Shown: one piece after another, positions 44,992 to 56,015 of the stretch | How positions within the stretch are numbered: the first letter of the stretch is position 1 | Layout of the letters: each line of letters opens with the position of its first letter | Source of the DNA: Cloeon dipterum | Taxonomy: Eukaryota > Arthropoda > Insecta > Ephemeroptera > Baetidae | Direction of reading: 5' to 3' | Assembly: GCF_949628265.1 (NCBI RefSeq) | Contig: NC_088790.1 | Location: 2,732,545-2,796,544 of the forward strand | DNA length: 64,000 bases | Program-made: the position numbers and the translations under genes | The notes under the pieces: generated by a model | Databases searched by the model: none | What the model was told of the DNA's origin: nothing | What the model saw: the letters and a program-made list of their open reading frames with translations, nothing else

Positions 44992-47900
44992 ATGGCGGAT
45001 GAAGAGGTGAGGTAAGCATCCGATGGCTCCTGCCAGCGAATTTCTACTCTTTGCCAAAGTGCGGTGACTTTTAAAACGATCCCCCATTGCAGCATGCGAG
45101 AGAAATTTTAGCATGGTTTTGAATTTTCAATTACTTTCAGTAGTTCGATATTTCCACAGCCCCCTTAAATTTTTTAATTTAAATTAAATGAGGAAAATGG
45201 TAGTTAGTTTATATAGTGCCTTGGGTTTTGGAGTGTAAATTAATCAGATTGATTTTGGACTGGTTTGACCCTAATACAGCAGCTCGGAGGAAGAGAGCCA
45301 GCAGGAAATTGACAAGCGCGAGGTGCGTATAGCGTTTGGAGTTGATTAGTTTTATTTAAAGTGGATCTCTACAGCAAAATCACGATTGATTTCCAATTTC
45401 GGCGACTTTCCTCAATATTCGTGCTCCAAGCGTTGCAAAAATCCGCACTCAATTTTGCCTCAGTTTTAAAAAATGTTCTAATCTTTTTCTCATGACCTCG
45501 ACTTGAAAATTTTTAAAAATAAATATTTGGAGAAATTGAGGCAGAAAATGGCAATTATAGAAAACAAAATCTACACAGTAGAGCAAATTTTGACCTCTCC
45601 GACCGAAAATTTTAGATTTTCACAGGAAAAAATTCATTTCCTACTTTAATTGCGCAAAAATTTAGTGATAAAAACCAGAGGTGAAAAAACGGGTGGCAAG
45701 CAAAAAATAAGAACAAAAATTTAAAACCCCGTTTTATTGGACATTCTGAAATAAAACTCAGCCCTCCCTGATTTTATTTTTGTATTAATTATCAGTCAGT
45801 AAAGATCCACTTTAAATTACATCTTGTACAAATTTAATCCCTTAACAAATTTGAGGTTTAAAATCAACCAACCAACCTGGACTCGTTCTAATTCGCAACC
45901 CTTCTTTTTCAGAACAAAAAAATGGAAGAGGCATGTTGGAAAAACCTATAGGAATGCTCTCAACATAATCTTAGCGAAATTCCAAATGCGACTCGATCTG
46001 TTTGGCATTTCTGTCCTAAATATGCTGAGGTGCATGGTGCCAGAAAGAACTCGCAGCTAGTCCAAACTTGAAATTTAATTTAATCTCGAATTGGCGAATA
46101 ATTGCGGTGGCTGCGAGTTCTCGCTGGCGAGGGTCCGTCGTGGCCCTGGCTGCGGACGGCGCTAAGTGTGGCCCTGTGCCTCCAGGAGAAGAAGAAGAAG
46201 CAGGCCGAAATCGAGGCCAAGCGCGCCGAAGTGCGTAAGCGCATGGAGGAGGCGTCCAAGGCCAAGAAGGCCAAGAAGGGCTTCATGACACCTGAGAGGA
46301 AGAAGAAACTCAGGGTGAGTTGCGCCTCGAGACGAATAGGAGAGCAAAAATAACGCCCTGGGGTTGCAGTTGCTGCTGCGTAAGAAAGCCGCTGAGGAAC
46401 TGAAGAAGGAGCAGGAGCGCAAGGCCGCCGAGCGTAAGCGCATCATCGACGAGCGCTGCGGAAGCCCCCAGGACCTCGACGATGCCAACGACGGTACGAA
46501 CCCTTGCATTCTTCTTCTTACTCTTTTGCCTCCTTCCGGCCACAATTTTCGGGTTTTGTCAAATGCAGTTTCAACTTTTGAGTAAGGATTTTTTGATTAC
46601 AAACCAAACAAAGCAGCAACATGAATATCATTATCGAGAGTGGCTATTTTTGATATAAAAAAATACGCGGTGACACAATTCACGCTACAGATTTTTATTT
46701 TTAGTTTGCCACACAGAAACAGAATTTCAGTTTTACTGGGGAGGAACAAATGCAAAAGACTGCACAGATTTTATTTTGATTTCTCTCTTTCTCCACACAA
46801 GATGGTGCCCCTGTAATTTTTAAGGTTCTACATTTAGCCCTGAATTTCATTTTTTGACAAAGCCAGTCGATTCCTGAGGGTCGAATCAGGTTCAGCAGCC
46901 GGGTTTTGGTTCACATATAAAGCGCCACCAACCAATCAGAGAAAGGAGCGGTTCTCTGATTGACTAGACCGAGACAGCAGCGCCACAGTGACAGCCAGTG
47001 GCGCTCGTGTCTCGATCTGATTGGTTCTTGCGGCTAGATTCAAACCAAAAACCGCCAAAATAACGGTTTTTTTCGTTTTCATCTACTTTTCGACAGAAAG
47101 ATTCGGCTGTCTAAACTAATTCGACCCTAAGGAATGCAATGGCACTGTCAGAAATGACTTTCCAGAGCTAGATTTTAATAATTGACTGGAATTCAAGCAC
47201 TGTGACTAATAGTGTAATTGGTCAGGCGATGTGAAGAAGTTGTGCGAAAAATACCACAACCGAATTGCGGGGCTTGAGGTTGAAAAGTATGACCTTGAAT
47301 ACGAGGTGTCCAAGAAGGACTACGAGGTCAGCCACGAAACACTATTCCAGTTATTCTGCTCTCTCTTTTGTTATTTCTTTTTCAAAGCAAGCGCAAAGCA
47401 AGAGCTTTTCCAGTTAATAATCTCTCATTGACAACATGCACATAAAATTCTCCCCTGCTGCTGACAATTCTGCGCACCAGCTTCTCATAATCAGTGGTGT
47501 TTGCTTACACACGCACGCACACAAAGACACAGTGTTACGCGAGCTTCTCACGCGAGTTTGAGGCGACTTTTGTACAGACAAGACACACACCTACACACAC
47601 TTATAGCGATGCCCTGGCCCCAGAAAGACACACTCGCGCGTGCTGGGCTCTCATCGCGAGCAAGCAAGCAAAAGTTTCACTTTTCAACTGCACTCGCGCT
47701 CGCTGCACCGAATCCGTACGAGTGCGAATTTGCATTAAATCAATAAGCGAAGGAAGCCATTGGTCGGTCGGCCGGTCGGTCGGTCGGCAGGTGCTTCTCG
47801 CTCGCGACTTAGTTTTTGTGATGACGGCCCAGGACACACACGGCCAGGGCATACCGCGACCTCCTGTTCTATACTGTCAGTCTGACTTTCGTGAAGTTGG

Positions 47901-50900
47901 TTTGGAGACAAAACATAAAGATTATCGTTATTAGCATGTGCTGCGTCACGCCACTCATAAAATTTCCTTCTTTCCGACTGTCTACCTTATGTTGATGTAT
48001 ATTGAATGTCCTAAACAGACAACAATCCTTTATTCCATTTACAGCTGAACTGCAGACCATTATTAAACAATACTGGGAGAGGTTGTTCCTCCTCGAAGGG
48101 GATAAATATGACCTAGAGAGAGCTATGAAACTAAGACAGTTCGAGGTAAATCCGCTCTCTTCTAGGAACTGGTTACTGATTTTTGCCAGAATATTAATAG
48201 AAAATGCGCGGATTTTTTTGGATTGTGGATTATTATTATTATGACATTAATTTTTTCACATCAATTCACGCAAATTTCGTCGGACTCAGACCAAAAATTC
48301 GCAGCTTCGTTGAAATCTGTTTTTTTTTCGTTCGTCTGATTCTGTCGTGAAATCTCTCGCTGAAAAACTTGTGGCAGAAAATGATCACCCTTTCCACTCG
48401 CCTTTCAACTCTTCCTCCATCCTTGCCCCTCAGCTCTATTTGCAGGAGAAGTGACTTCTTAATAATTACATCTGCCTATAGTGGAACTGAAAGAGATCCT
48501 GCAGTCCTATTTTGATCGCGTATACCTGTGCGAAGGTCAGAAATGGGATTTGGAACATGAAGTGAGAAAGAGAGATTACGAGGTATGCAAGCCCGCTGGC
48601 CTATTCAAAAATGCTGTGCAGGCGTCATTTTTCCTCATTTTTAAGAAATATCATATCTATATATATACATAAAGTGTACCATTTTTTATCCTATAAAGAA
48701 GAGATTTCACGCCTGGCCAGCTCTGGGGCGGTTCGGATCTGACAGGGCCCATTATCGAAAACATTTTTTTGACCAGTCCCTAGGGCAGTGAACGGATGTC
48801 GAGTCGTATTTTTAACTCCTTTGCACTTGGACCAGAGCCAACCTATTTTCGGGGAGGTGTGGAATGGGACTTTTTTTTAAAAGACCGTCTTTTACAAAGT
48901 TTCCGAGCACACCAATCGATTCTTGAGGGTCGAATCAGGTAAAGTGCATATTTTTTCCCTTCTAAAAGTGCAGCGCGACATGCCAACTTTTTTTCCCGCC
49001 AAAACAAAATGAATGCGAGAAGTGCGCATGTGTCAAAGCTGGTTTGAGCAATTGTAGAGAGACACCGCGCCTGTACGAATGACTTATTTGTCAGATCCAG
49101 CCGGCTCTGACGCATGCGCACTTCTCGCATTCATTTTGTTTTGGCGGGAAAAAATTTCGCACACTTGACTTTTTGTTCGGAAAAAAGATCCATTTTCCCT
49201 AATTCGAGCCTCAAGAATCGATTGGTGTGCTCAGAAACTTGAAATAAAATGTTGTCTCGTAAATGTTTCCCCAAACGTGAATGCACCCCTTGTTTGTGTT
49301 GTTCGAAAACCTGCCTCTCACCGTCAGAACCCCCTCAAAAATGAAAAAAAATAAATGGCATTATTCGACTTCACTGCCCTAATAATTCCAAGTTGCACGC
49401 GCGGCGCAGAGAGGACCATATTCATTTTTACATAGGGATGATCTGCAGCAGTAGTAAATAATAAATCATTCAAAAAACCCCACGGACCCGATTACTCCAG
49501 GGCTGGCTTTTGGCTGCGGAATGTCATTAGCTTGGAATCGGCGTGTGTGTGGTGCAAACTTCCCAGCTGCCAAATCCTCCCCTAATCACCTCTCTCTTTG
49601 GCCTCATTTGATGAGTCACGGTCAGCTCTTTCTCATTTTCAGTACCACCCGATAACTTCTAATGCATCCCTTTAGCGGGTACAGCATGAATAGGCCCAAA
49701 ATGTGTACAAAAATACTCACTGCTACTGTAAATAGCTCTCCTCTCTCCTTAAAACCCGTTGCTGCCCAGTGGCGCTTTGATTTCCACTTTTGAGTATTTT
49801 GTCTCTTCGAGACATCATATAATATATATTTATATCATGCGTTCCAACTCTCTCTCTCTCATTATACGATTTACATTACATACTGCGCGGAGTGTGCTGG
49901 TCAACCACGATGGTTGAGGGGATACTCGTCGCATATTATTTTCGTCACAGTTTGTTTCATGGCCACTGAATGCGGCACGACAACATCCAAATCTCCACCA
50001 AATCCTCCTCGCTTCCTGATTGATTTTTGTCTCTCACTTCCTTCGAACTTTGTAAAACCTTGGTCTGAGCTGATGAGGATTTTGCACCAGTTGGCAGTGT
50101 GATTTGTAGCAATCATTACCCGATGAGTCCCACTAAAATGTTCAAAATTAATCGCAAATCACGCCCCCGGTTGAAATTGGGTGGAAAAAAATGCTGCATG
50201 GTGCCGGCAAATACAGATACTATTTTTCCGTGGATATTAGATTTTTAATGCTGAGAGTAGTAGATTTGGAAAATCAAAACGTCCATGGTGTGCACTCCTT
50301 TTGCTCGTTTTTTACTAGAAAAATTCTTTGACACGCTTTCAGTGTATCTATGGCTTGAATTGCTTTTGAATGTACTTTTTCTTCATCTCTAACCAACTGT
50401 TGACATAACACCCAATAACAACTTTCAACTATTAAGCAGTTGCATTTTTAAATTTCTCCCTTTTGGAAGCATTTCACTCTCGCAACTAAAATGCAGCTGC
50501 TTTTTAGCGCGCACTGGTTGTCGGACAGGCGTTAATCGGTTTTATTCGTTGCAGATTTCCGACCTCAACAGCCAAGTCAACGACCTTCGCGGCAAATTGT
50601 AAGTAACTGCTTGAGCCGAATTTTGGAATTTTTGCATTTTTTTGCTCGTGAGAGGCCCGTAAGCTGACCTCGCCCTGATCTTTCTAGCGTGAAACCTACC
50701 CTGAAGAAGGTTTCCAAGTACGAGAACAAATTCGCCAAACTGCAGAAGAAGGCGGCTGAGTTCAACTTCCGTAACCAGCTCAAGGTCGTCAAGAAGAAAG
50801 AATTCCAGCTTGAGGAGGAAGACAAGGAGGTAAATTTCCCTTTTTTTCAGCGATTTATTCGGTGTCCCAAATAGAACGCTTTACTCCAGGATTCGCCAAA

Positions 50901-51875
50901 TTTGCCATGCGCCGGTAATAACCCGCCAATTTTTGGATTTTTCCGCATTTTTCCAATTTTCATATCACATAAAAATACCATAAAATTATGGCATTGAAAA
51001 AAATTGAAATTAACATCTTTGCCAAAAATCTTTAGTGGTGATAATTTTAGTTTTCGAGAAATTGCACTTGAAATTTTTAAAAATTAAATTTTTCGATTTT
51101 TTAGGTACTTTGCCCCTCCAAATCTCGGGTTCTGATTATCAGAATTGCACAAACTAGCCACCGTTAGGCTCGTCTTGACCTCCACTAACTAACCAAAGTG
51201 TTAACGGGGTGCTTAACCCATCCCCTTTCAACCCCATTGCTGCAAAATTGATAAAAAATTATTATACTTCCTCTGGAAATTTTTTTAACCATCCAAAACT
51301 CTTTCTAAAATACCACTCCGTCCCAAAAACAGAAAAATTTCAAAATATTCAGAGCTTAAAAATTTGTCACTTTTTTGAGAGGGTTGATGAAGTATAGCAA
51401 CTTAGGGGCGGACGGTAAGAACCCCTAAACCCAACAACTGGTTAGGGAACGTCGAGACGAGTCCAACGGTGGGTAATCTTTGCAATTCTGGTGATTAGAA
51501 CCCGAGATTTGGAGGTGCAAAATTAACGAAATTTTAAAAATTCATATTTTTGAAATGGGAATTTCTCGAAAATTCCCTGAACTGCAATTCCATTAACTGC
51601 AATATTCACACTTGTCATGGGACATTTTTTTTTAGCAAATTGCAAAACCAAATTAAAAAATCAAATTTATATTTTTAATTTTTAATGATCCGTTTTTTGC
51701 GATGCATTGTTTTCTCCCGGAAAAAAATCGGATTTTTTGCGAACCCTACTTAACTCCAATCTTAATTTGAACGCGAGCTAATGCGTGTGTCTCTTCTGTT
51801 TAATTGCAGAAGAAACCCGACTGGTCCAAATCCAAGGATGAAAAGAAGGTAAAAGAAGAAGAAGTTGAAGCTTAA
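44992..51875 (+). CDS. wupA: Troponin I (wupA type), short C-terminal isoforms
   Basis: Inhibitory subunit of the thin-filament troponin complex in striated muscle. The exons are 44992-45011, 45280-45322, 46186-46314, 46370-46493, one of three alternatives (47226-47326, 48045-48145, 48482-48582), 50555-50598, 50688-50829 and 51810-51875. The form with all of these has 222 residues. The near-invariant insect core is present: '[20 protein letters not shown]', '[12 protein letters not shown]', '[20 protein letters not shown]', '[20 protein letters not shown]', '[18 protein letters not shown]', 'KKPDWSK'. A first donor at 45005 (GAG|GTGAGG) is in phase 0 and would join exon 3 directly, skipping the acidic [14 protein letters not shown] cassette. 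The short form ends VKEEEVEA and uses an AATAAA at 52498-52503. Gene layout and alternative exons match Drosophila wupA, which has four exon-6 variants. Confidence 0.96.
46864..47150. repeat. Family A repeat in the troponin I intron before the alternative exons
   Basis: The left end 'ccagtcgattcctgagggtc' and right end 'ttcgaccctaaggaatgcaa' are inverted relatives. The interior holds 'cgagacagcagcgccacagt' and 'aaaataacggttttt', shared with copies at 1-345 and 17,630-17,913. It ends about 75 bases before the first alternative exon. Confidence 0.65.
47226..47326 (+). CDS. wupA: Troponin I alternative exon, variant 1
   Basis: A 101-nt phase 1-1 exon that joins G|GC and encodes [20 protein letters not shown] followed by [14 protein letters not shown]. 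It resembles the Drosophila exon that ends DYE. It is used instead of, not together with, the two variants downstream, as judged by identical length, phase and the shared xYDLExx motif. Confidence 0.9.
47327..48044. other. Intron between troponin I alternative exons 1 and 2
   Basis: About 700 bases, with CA-rich stretches and a 'ggtcggtcggccggtcggtc' run at about 47,762-47,790. I searched by eye for a fourth 101-nt variant exon and did not find one. Confidence 0.4.
48045..48145 (+). CDS. wupA: Troponin I alternative exon, variant 2
   Basis: A 101-nt exon with acceptor 'tccatttacag' and donor GAG|GTAAAT. It encodes [20 protein letters not shown] followed by [14 protein letters not shown]. Same phase and length as the other variants, with a more hydrophobic centre (RLFLLEG). 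Confidence 0.9.
48482..48582 (+). CDS. wupA: Troponin I alternative exon, variant 3
   Basis: A 101-nt exon with acceptor 'tctgcctatag' and donor GAG|GTATGC. It encodes [20 protein letters not shown] followed by [14 protein letters not shown]. The Tyr of the KYDLE motif is Trp here. It differs from the other variants at most positions in the first half. Confidence 0.9.
48893..49245. repeat. Foldback MITE (family B) in the troponin I intron
   Basis: The left end 'gagcacaccaatcgattctt' is repeated inverted at 49,210-49,236 and extends to 'gaggNtcgaat'. Inner arms also pair: 'cccgccaaaacaaaatgaat' near 48,993 with 'ttcattttgttttggcggga' near 49,131, and 'gaagtgcgcatg' with 'catgcgcacttc'. Total about 350 bases. 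The end motif 'tcgattcttgagggtcgaat' is related to family A ends. Confidence 0.75.
49246..50554. other. Troponin I intron
   Basis: About 1.3 kb between the last alternative exon and exon 50555-50598, apart from the foldback element. No coding sequence is recognised. Confidence 0.5.
51085..51545. repeat. Foldback form of repeat family D in a troponin I intron
   Basis: The left arm (about 51,110-51,240) contains 'ctccaaatctcgggttctga' and 'gcttaacccatcccctttca'. The right arm (about 51,395-51,530) is its inverse with 'aacccgagatttggagg'. Similar single arms occur at 4,830-5,240, 58,085-58,445 and 58,880-59,010. Confidence 0.65.
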
Positions 51876-53112
51876 TGTTCTATATATTATTTTATTTTAC
51901 TTCTTCCGATTACCATTCTGTGAATTTTTGATCGCGTTTCAACTCTTTATCATAAACTGAATTTGATGTCAGTCGTGTTTTGTCTACGAATTTTTGGGGG
52001 CCAGGTCGCCAAACAGAATCGTAAGGTGGTTCCGTGTCCCTTTTGCAAAATTCAAATCGAGCTGGAATTTTTTCCATTTTGTCTCGCAGCCTGCATGCCA
52101 GGCCATTTTTGTTTTCATTGGCCGAATTTGTGTGTTTTGCTTCACAAATACGTTTTCATTTTTTTTCTCTCTCTCTCCACCTCCATGAACGTGTACCATT
52201 TTAGATCTAGTTTCTGTAGACTTGTGCCCGCCCTTTGTCGAGGAAAAATTTTCTCAAACAACTCCTTCACTCCCTTTTTAAGATAAACACACTCACGACA
52301 TCAAATGCCATCCAGCAGAGCAACGAAACAAATCACATCTCAAACTAAACACACGAATCTCTTTGTTTCAATTAATGTGAACACTGAGTTGGACAAAGTC
52401 TATCAATTGTCTGAAACCCATTAAAACCTGGTTATTTCTCTTGTATGTTGAAACTGTTTGTGTGACAAATGAAGCGACCAGCGGCTATTTATTTCGCAAT
52501 AAAAAAACCTGGATTCGATTCGTCCCATCCACGTTGTTGTGTCTGTTTTCTCACTAGAGTCTCCACACCTTTTAGTCTCGAGTATATTTTGTGCCACAAA
52601 GACGTTTTTTGAATGTTTTTGCTGGAACCCACCTGCATGCTCCAAACCGATTTTCGACAGGAATTTTTTGGACCAGCCCTTTGTCGTGTGAATTCGAACA
52701 TTGCATGCGAGCAACCACCATCTGAGCAGCTGATGTTTTTGCGATTTTTTGGTAATCTAGAGAGATTTTGACACGGCATGTACAGTCAACCGACGAGGCG
52801 TAAGTATCAGAGAATCGAGAAGCTGGCAAACAGGTACGTTCCAGTCCAAGGGAATTTGATTTAAAATTAGATTAGTACGCAGCTCATGTAAATTGCAAAT
52901 TTGAGTTAATTGGACGCGGTGCACTTTCGCTGCCGCTTGAATATTTAATCTAAATAAATTTCCAATAGATTGACTAAACGACTGACAAATTCACTGATTG
53001 ACCAAATTAAATAAATACAAATTTGAGTAGTCACGCATAAAATTTAAATTCCACCTAACCGCAAAGGTCCTGCACGCGGACTGTCAATGCTAAGCCACTA
53101 ATTCGCTTGTAG
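51876..53112. other. Troponin I short-form 3' UTR, then spacer within the long-form intron
   Basis: The 3' UTR of the short TnI mRNA runs to the AATAAA at 52498-52503. Beyond it is AT-rich intron of the long (TnH) form, with no recognised coding sequence before 53113. Confidence 0.5.
52498..52503 (+). terminator. Poly(A) signal of the short troponin I mRNA
   Basis: An AATAAA hexamer 623 bases after the short-form stop codon, upstream of the Pro-Ala exons. Use of this site would preclude the troponin H form. Confidence 0.5.
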
Positions 53113-55870
53113 AAAGGAGAAGCTGCCGAGGGCGAGGCAGCAGCTGAGGGAGCCCCTGCCGAGGGCGAAGCCCCCGCCGAAGGCGAAGCTCCTGCCGCTC
53201 CCGCGGAGGGAGAGGCTGCTCCTCCTGCAGACGGAGCCGCACCACCTGCCGAAGGCGCACCTGCCGAGGTAAACCTCCTACACTGCACAGAATCTATGAT
53301 TTTTCTTTCGCTACCATATTCGATTGCGTTTGATAGAAGATAGAATCTTACAGTTTAACTGCCATAATTTCTTGAAAAGCAAATTGGATTTGAATAAACT
53401 TTACATATCTGGAATCTGCTCAGCGAGATGAATTGAATGATGTGTCATTTTATATACTTTTGAGAAGTTTTGAGTTTTTTCACAATTTTGTAATAGACCC
53501 GCAATGGCTTTTAAGAGTTTTAATTTTTTTGACGTGATTTGCATCAAATCAAGCCATGTTTAGGCCATTTCAATTTACTTGCTGGTTACTTTTTAAAATG
53601 GCCTTCCCTCGGTAAATTGGAAAAAGTTTTTTAATCCAGGAATATTTAAAATAAAATTAATTTGCAAATAATTTTTGCTCCAATTTCTACCACTTCGTTT
53701 TAATCAGATCCAAGATTTTCTTCTAATTTCAAACCCTGTACGATGGTAGGAAGGAAACCAATTTCTACACGGATCTCCTTGTAAAATTTAATTTCAGGAT
53801 TAGAGGTTACAAAATATTTTCTTTCCACTTGGAATTTTTAAAAAAATCGTTTTCTACAAAATTAAACAAAGGTTGTAGGGGCGATCGGAAAATACAAAAA
53901 TGACCATTTTAGGGCGCACCACCCGCAGAGGGAGCACCACCTGCCGAAGGCGCTGCACCGCCCGCAGACGGAGCAGCACCACCAGCGGAAGGAGGTAATG
54001 AGGATGTTTCCCAAGTTCTATAACGAATTCTAAACGCAAACACACGTTGCTAAACACGAAACTATTTGAATGCAAGCTAAACTTAAAACGCTTTGAGATG
54101 TTAATACCATATTTTGTATATAAAACTACTTTCTTAACAGGTAAATGAAAAATAACTTGACACAAAAACGAACACTCTACAAAATACACATTATTTTACG
54201 ACTTTTGATTTCTAGCCAGGGTCTTTTTCGACGGTTTTTTCAATTTTTTATTTTCGTGGCCATTTTTGCCACTCCGTAAACCAATTTGCTGGTTTGCTTT
54301 TCACCGTTTTCCCTTTTATTTTGTTCTGCTTGCCATCTTTTCGGCAAGAATTCATTTTGGCAGAATCCAGACAGTGTATGCACTTAGTTGGCAAGGGTCT
54401 AGAATTTTGACGAAATTTTGTTGGACCTGAAAATTTTTTTTTGGTGTATAAATTAATCTGAAATTCCTGCCCGACACCATTGTAGGTCACTTCGTGTATA
54501 TCGAAGGGATCAAAGAGATAGCCGAAAGTTGCCTCATTTAATTGAGAACATTTTATAAAAATTTCGATTTGTTTCGCAAAAATGCACCCCTAAAATAAAA
54601 AAAAAACCTTTTTTTCAAACCCCCTAAAAATTGAAAAGCACTAATTTTAAGCAGATTTTGAATCAATATCGAGTCTGGGGAAAGGGGGTTGAAAACAATC
54701 CCTTTCCCTGCGGGTGAGGTTTTGTAATAAACCGAATTTGGCCGCTTTTGTCTATTCCCATGTGTTTGATCCCGCAGAACTCGAATATGAGGTCAAATTA
54801 GAACTATATGAGCCCAATTTTTTTGCCTTTTGGATCACCTTCAGGGCAACATCTCCACCACCCCTGTGTTAAAAACAAAAACAACGTTTTTGTCACCCCT
54901 TAAAATTTTCGTTGCAAAGCAAACTTAGCCGTTCTTGGTGTCGATTCCTATTTTTTTTGACCCGGCAGAACTCGATTTTGGGATAAATTCACATTTTTTA
55001 ACCTTTTGGGACAACAACTCCACCAAAATCTCATCAAAATCCGAGACCCTTGCGAACGAAATGCCTATATTGTGTGGATCCTCTTTTTTTATCAATAAAC
55101 ACTCTTCCAAATCTCTGCTCTGATAATAAAAAACTAATTCAAATTAATGGAGCGCCAGCGCGGATAGCGGAAACGGGAAGGAGCGCCAAGAAAGCAGCCC
55201 TTCTGTGCTAAAGCCAAAAAGAACCTGGGCTCGAAACGACCCTGCCATTAAAAGACTAATTAATAAATCTAACCGCACGAACGCTTTTCTAGCTCCTGCA
55301 CCTCCCGCAGACGGCGCTGCTCCGGCCGAAGGTGCTGCACCCCCCGCCGAGGGTGCAGCGCCGGCCGAGGGTGCGCCCGCTCCCGCCGAGGGCGCTCCCG
55401 CGGCCCCGGTCGAGGGTGCTCCCGCGGCTCCCGTCGAGGGTGCCCCCGCGGCTCCTGCCGAGGGCGCCGCTCCCGCGCCTGCCGAGGGTGCCCCCGCGGC
55501 GCCCGCCGAGGGCGCTGCTCCCGCGCCTGCCGAGGGTGCCCCCGCGGCTCCCGCCGCCGAAGGTACAGTCCCGCCCGCTGAGGGGGCCCCCGCCGCTCCC
55601 GCCGCTGAGGGAACCGCACCCGCTGACGGTGCCGCCCCTCCCGCCCCAGCACCTGCTGCTGCTGAGGGCGCCGCGCCCGCCCCTGCCGAGGCAGCTCCGG
55701 CCCCAGAAACCCCGGCTGCAGCCCCTACTGATGCTGTTCCTCCTCCTCCAGCAGAGGCTGCGCCCGCCGCCGAAGCCGCACCCGCCGCCCCCGCTGCAGA
55801 GGCCGCCCCTGCCGCCGAAGCCGCTCCCGCACCGGAAGCCGCCCCCGCCGCAGAGGCACCCCCCGCATAA
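53113..55870 (+). CDS. wupA: Troponin H C-terminal extension exons of the troponin I gene
   Basis: Exons 53113-53268, 53913-53994 and 55293-55870 join in frame to exon 51810-51848, using an internal donor (AAG|GTAAAA) 27 bases before the short-form stop. They add 270 residues composed almost only of Ala, Pro, Glu and Gly (KGEAAEGEAAAEGAPAEGEA..., then APAEGAP-type repeats), ending AAEAPPA and TAA. The full TnH form would be 484 residues. From the literature as I recall it, troponin H of insect flight muscle carries such a Pro-Ala-rich tail: on TnI in Lethocerus and on tropomyosin in Drosophila. The tail is thought to extend from the thin filament and to bind partners such as glutathione S-transferase. 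The GC-rich exon 3 has 30-base tandem repeats. Poly(A) signals lie at 55986-55991 and 56010-56015. Confidence 0.88.
53400..53460 (+). repeat. Repeat family E fragment in the troponin H intron
   Basis: It contains 'ggaatctgctcagcgagatg' followed by 'aattgaatgatgtgtcattt', matching the family core seen at 38.2 and 38.5 kb. Confidence 0.5.
53995..55292. other. Last intron of the troponin H form
   Basis: About 1.3 kb of AT-rich DNA. Bases 54,600-54,760 resemble the 'gggggtgaggttt' part of repeat family C, seen again at about 54,840-54,960. No coding sequence is seen. Confidence 0.4.
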
Positions 55871-56015
55871 ACGTTCCGAGCCGCACCACCAAAATCACTT
55901 CACTAACTGTTCCGTCACGAATTGGTGCCCTCAAAGGTCACGAGAGCTCTGGACGAGGTTCCATTTAAAATGTATTCACTGTATGAATAAAAGCTACATC
56001 ACGGTGTCAAATAAA

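Noticed and set aside
45905-46060. Possible extra troponin I exon after a 'ttcag' acceptor (AACAAAAAAATGGAAGAG)
   Set aside because: No suitable donor in phase and no troponin similarity; probably intronic.
55269-55652. 127-codon minus-strand Arg-rich frame
   Set aside because: Antisense shadow of the same repeat array.
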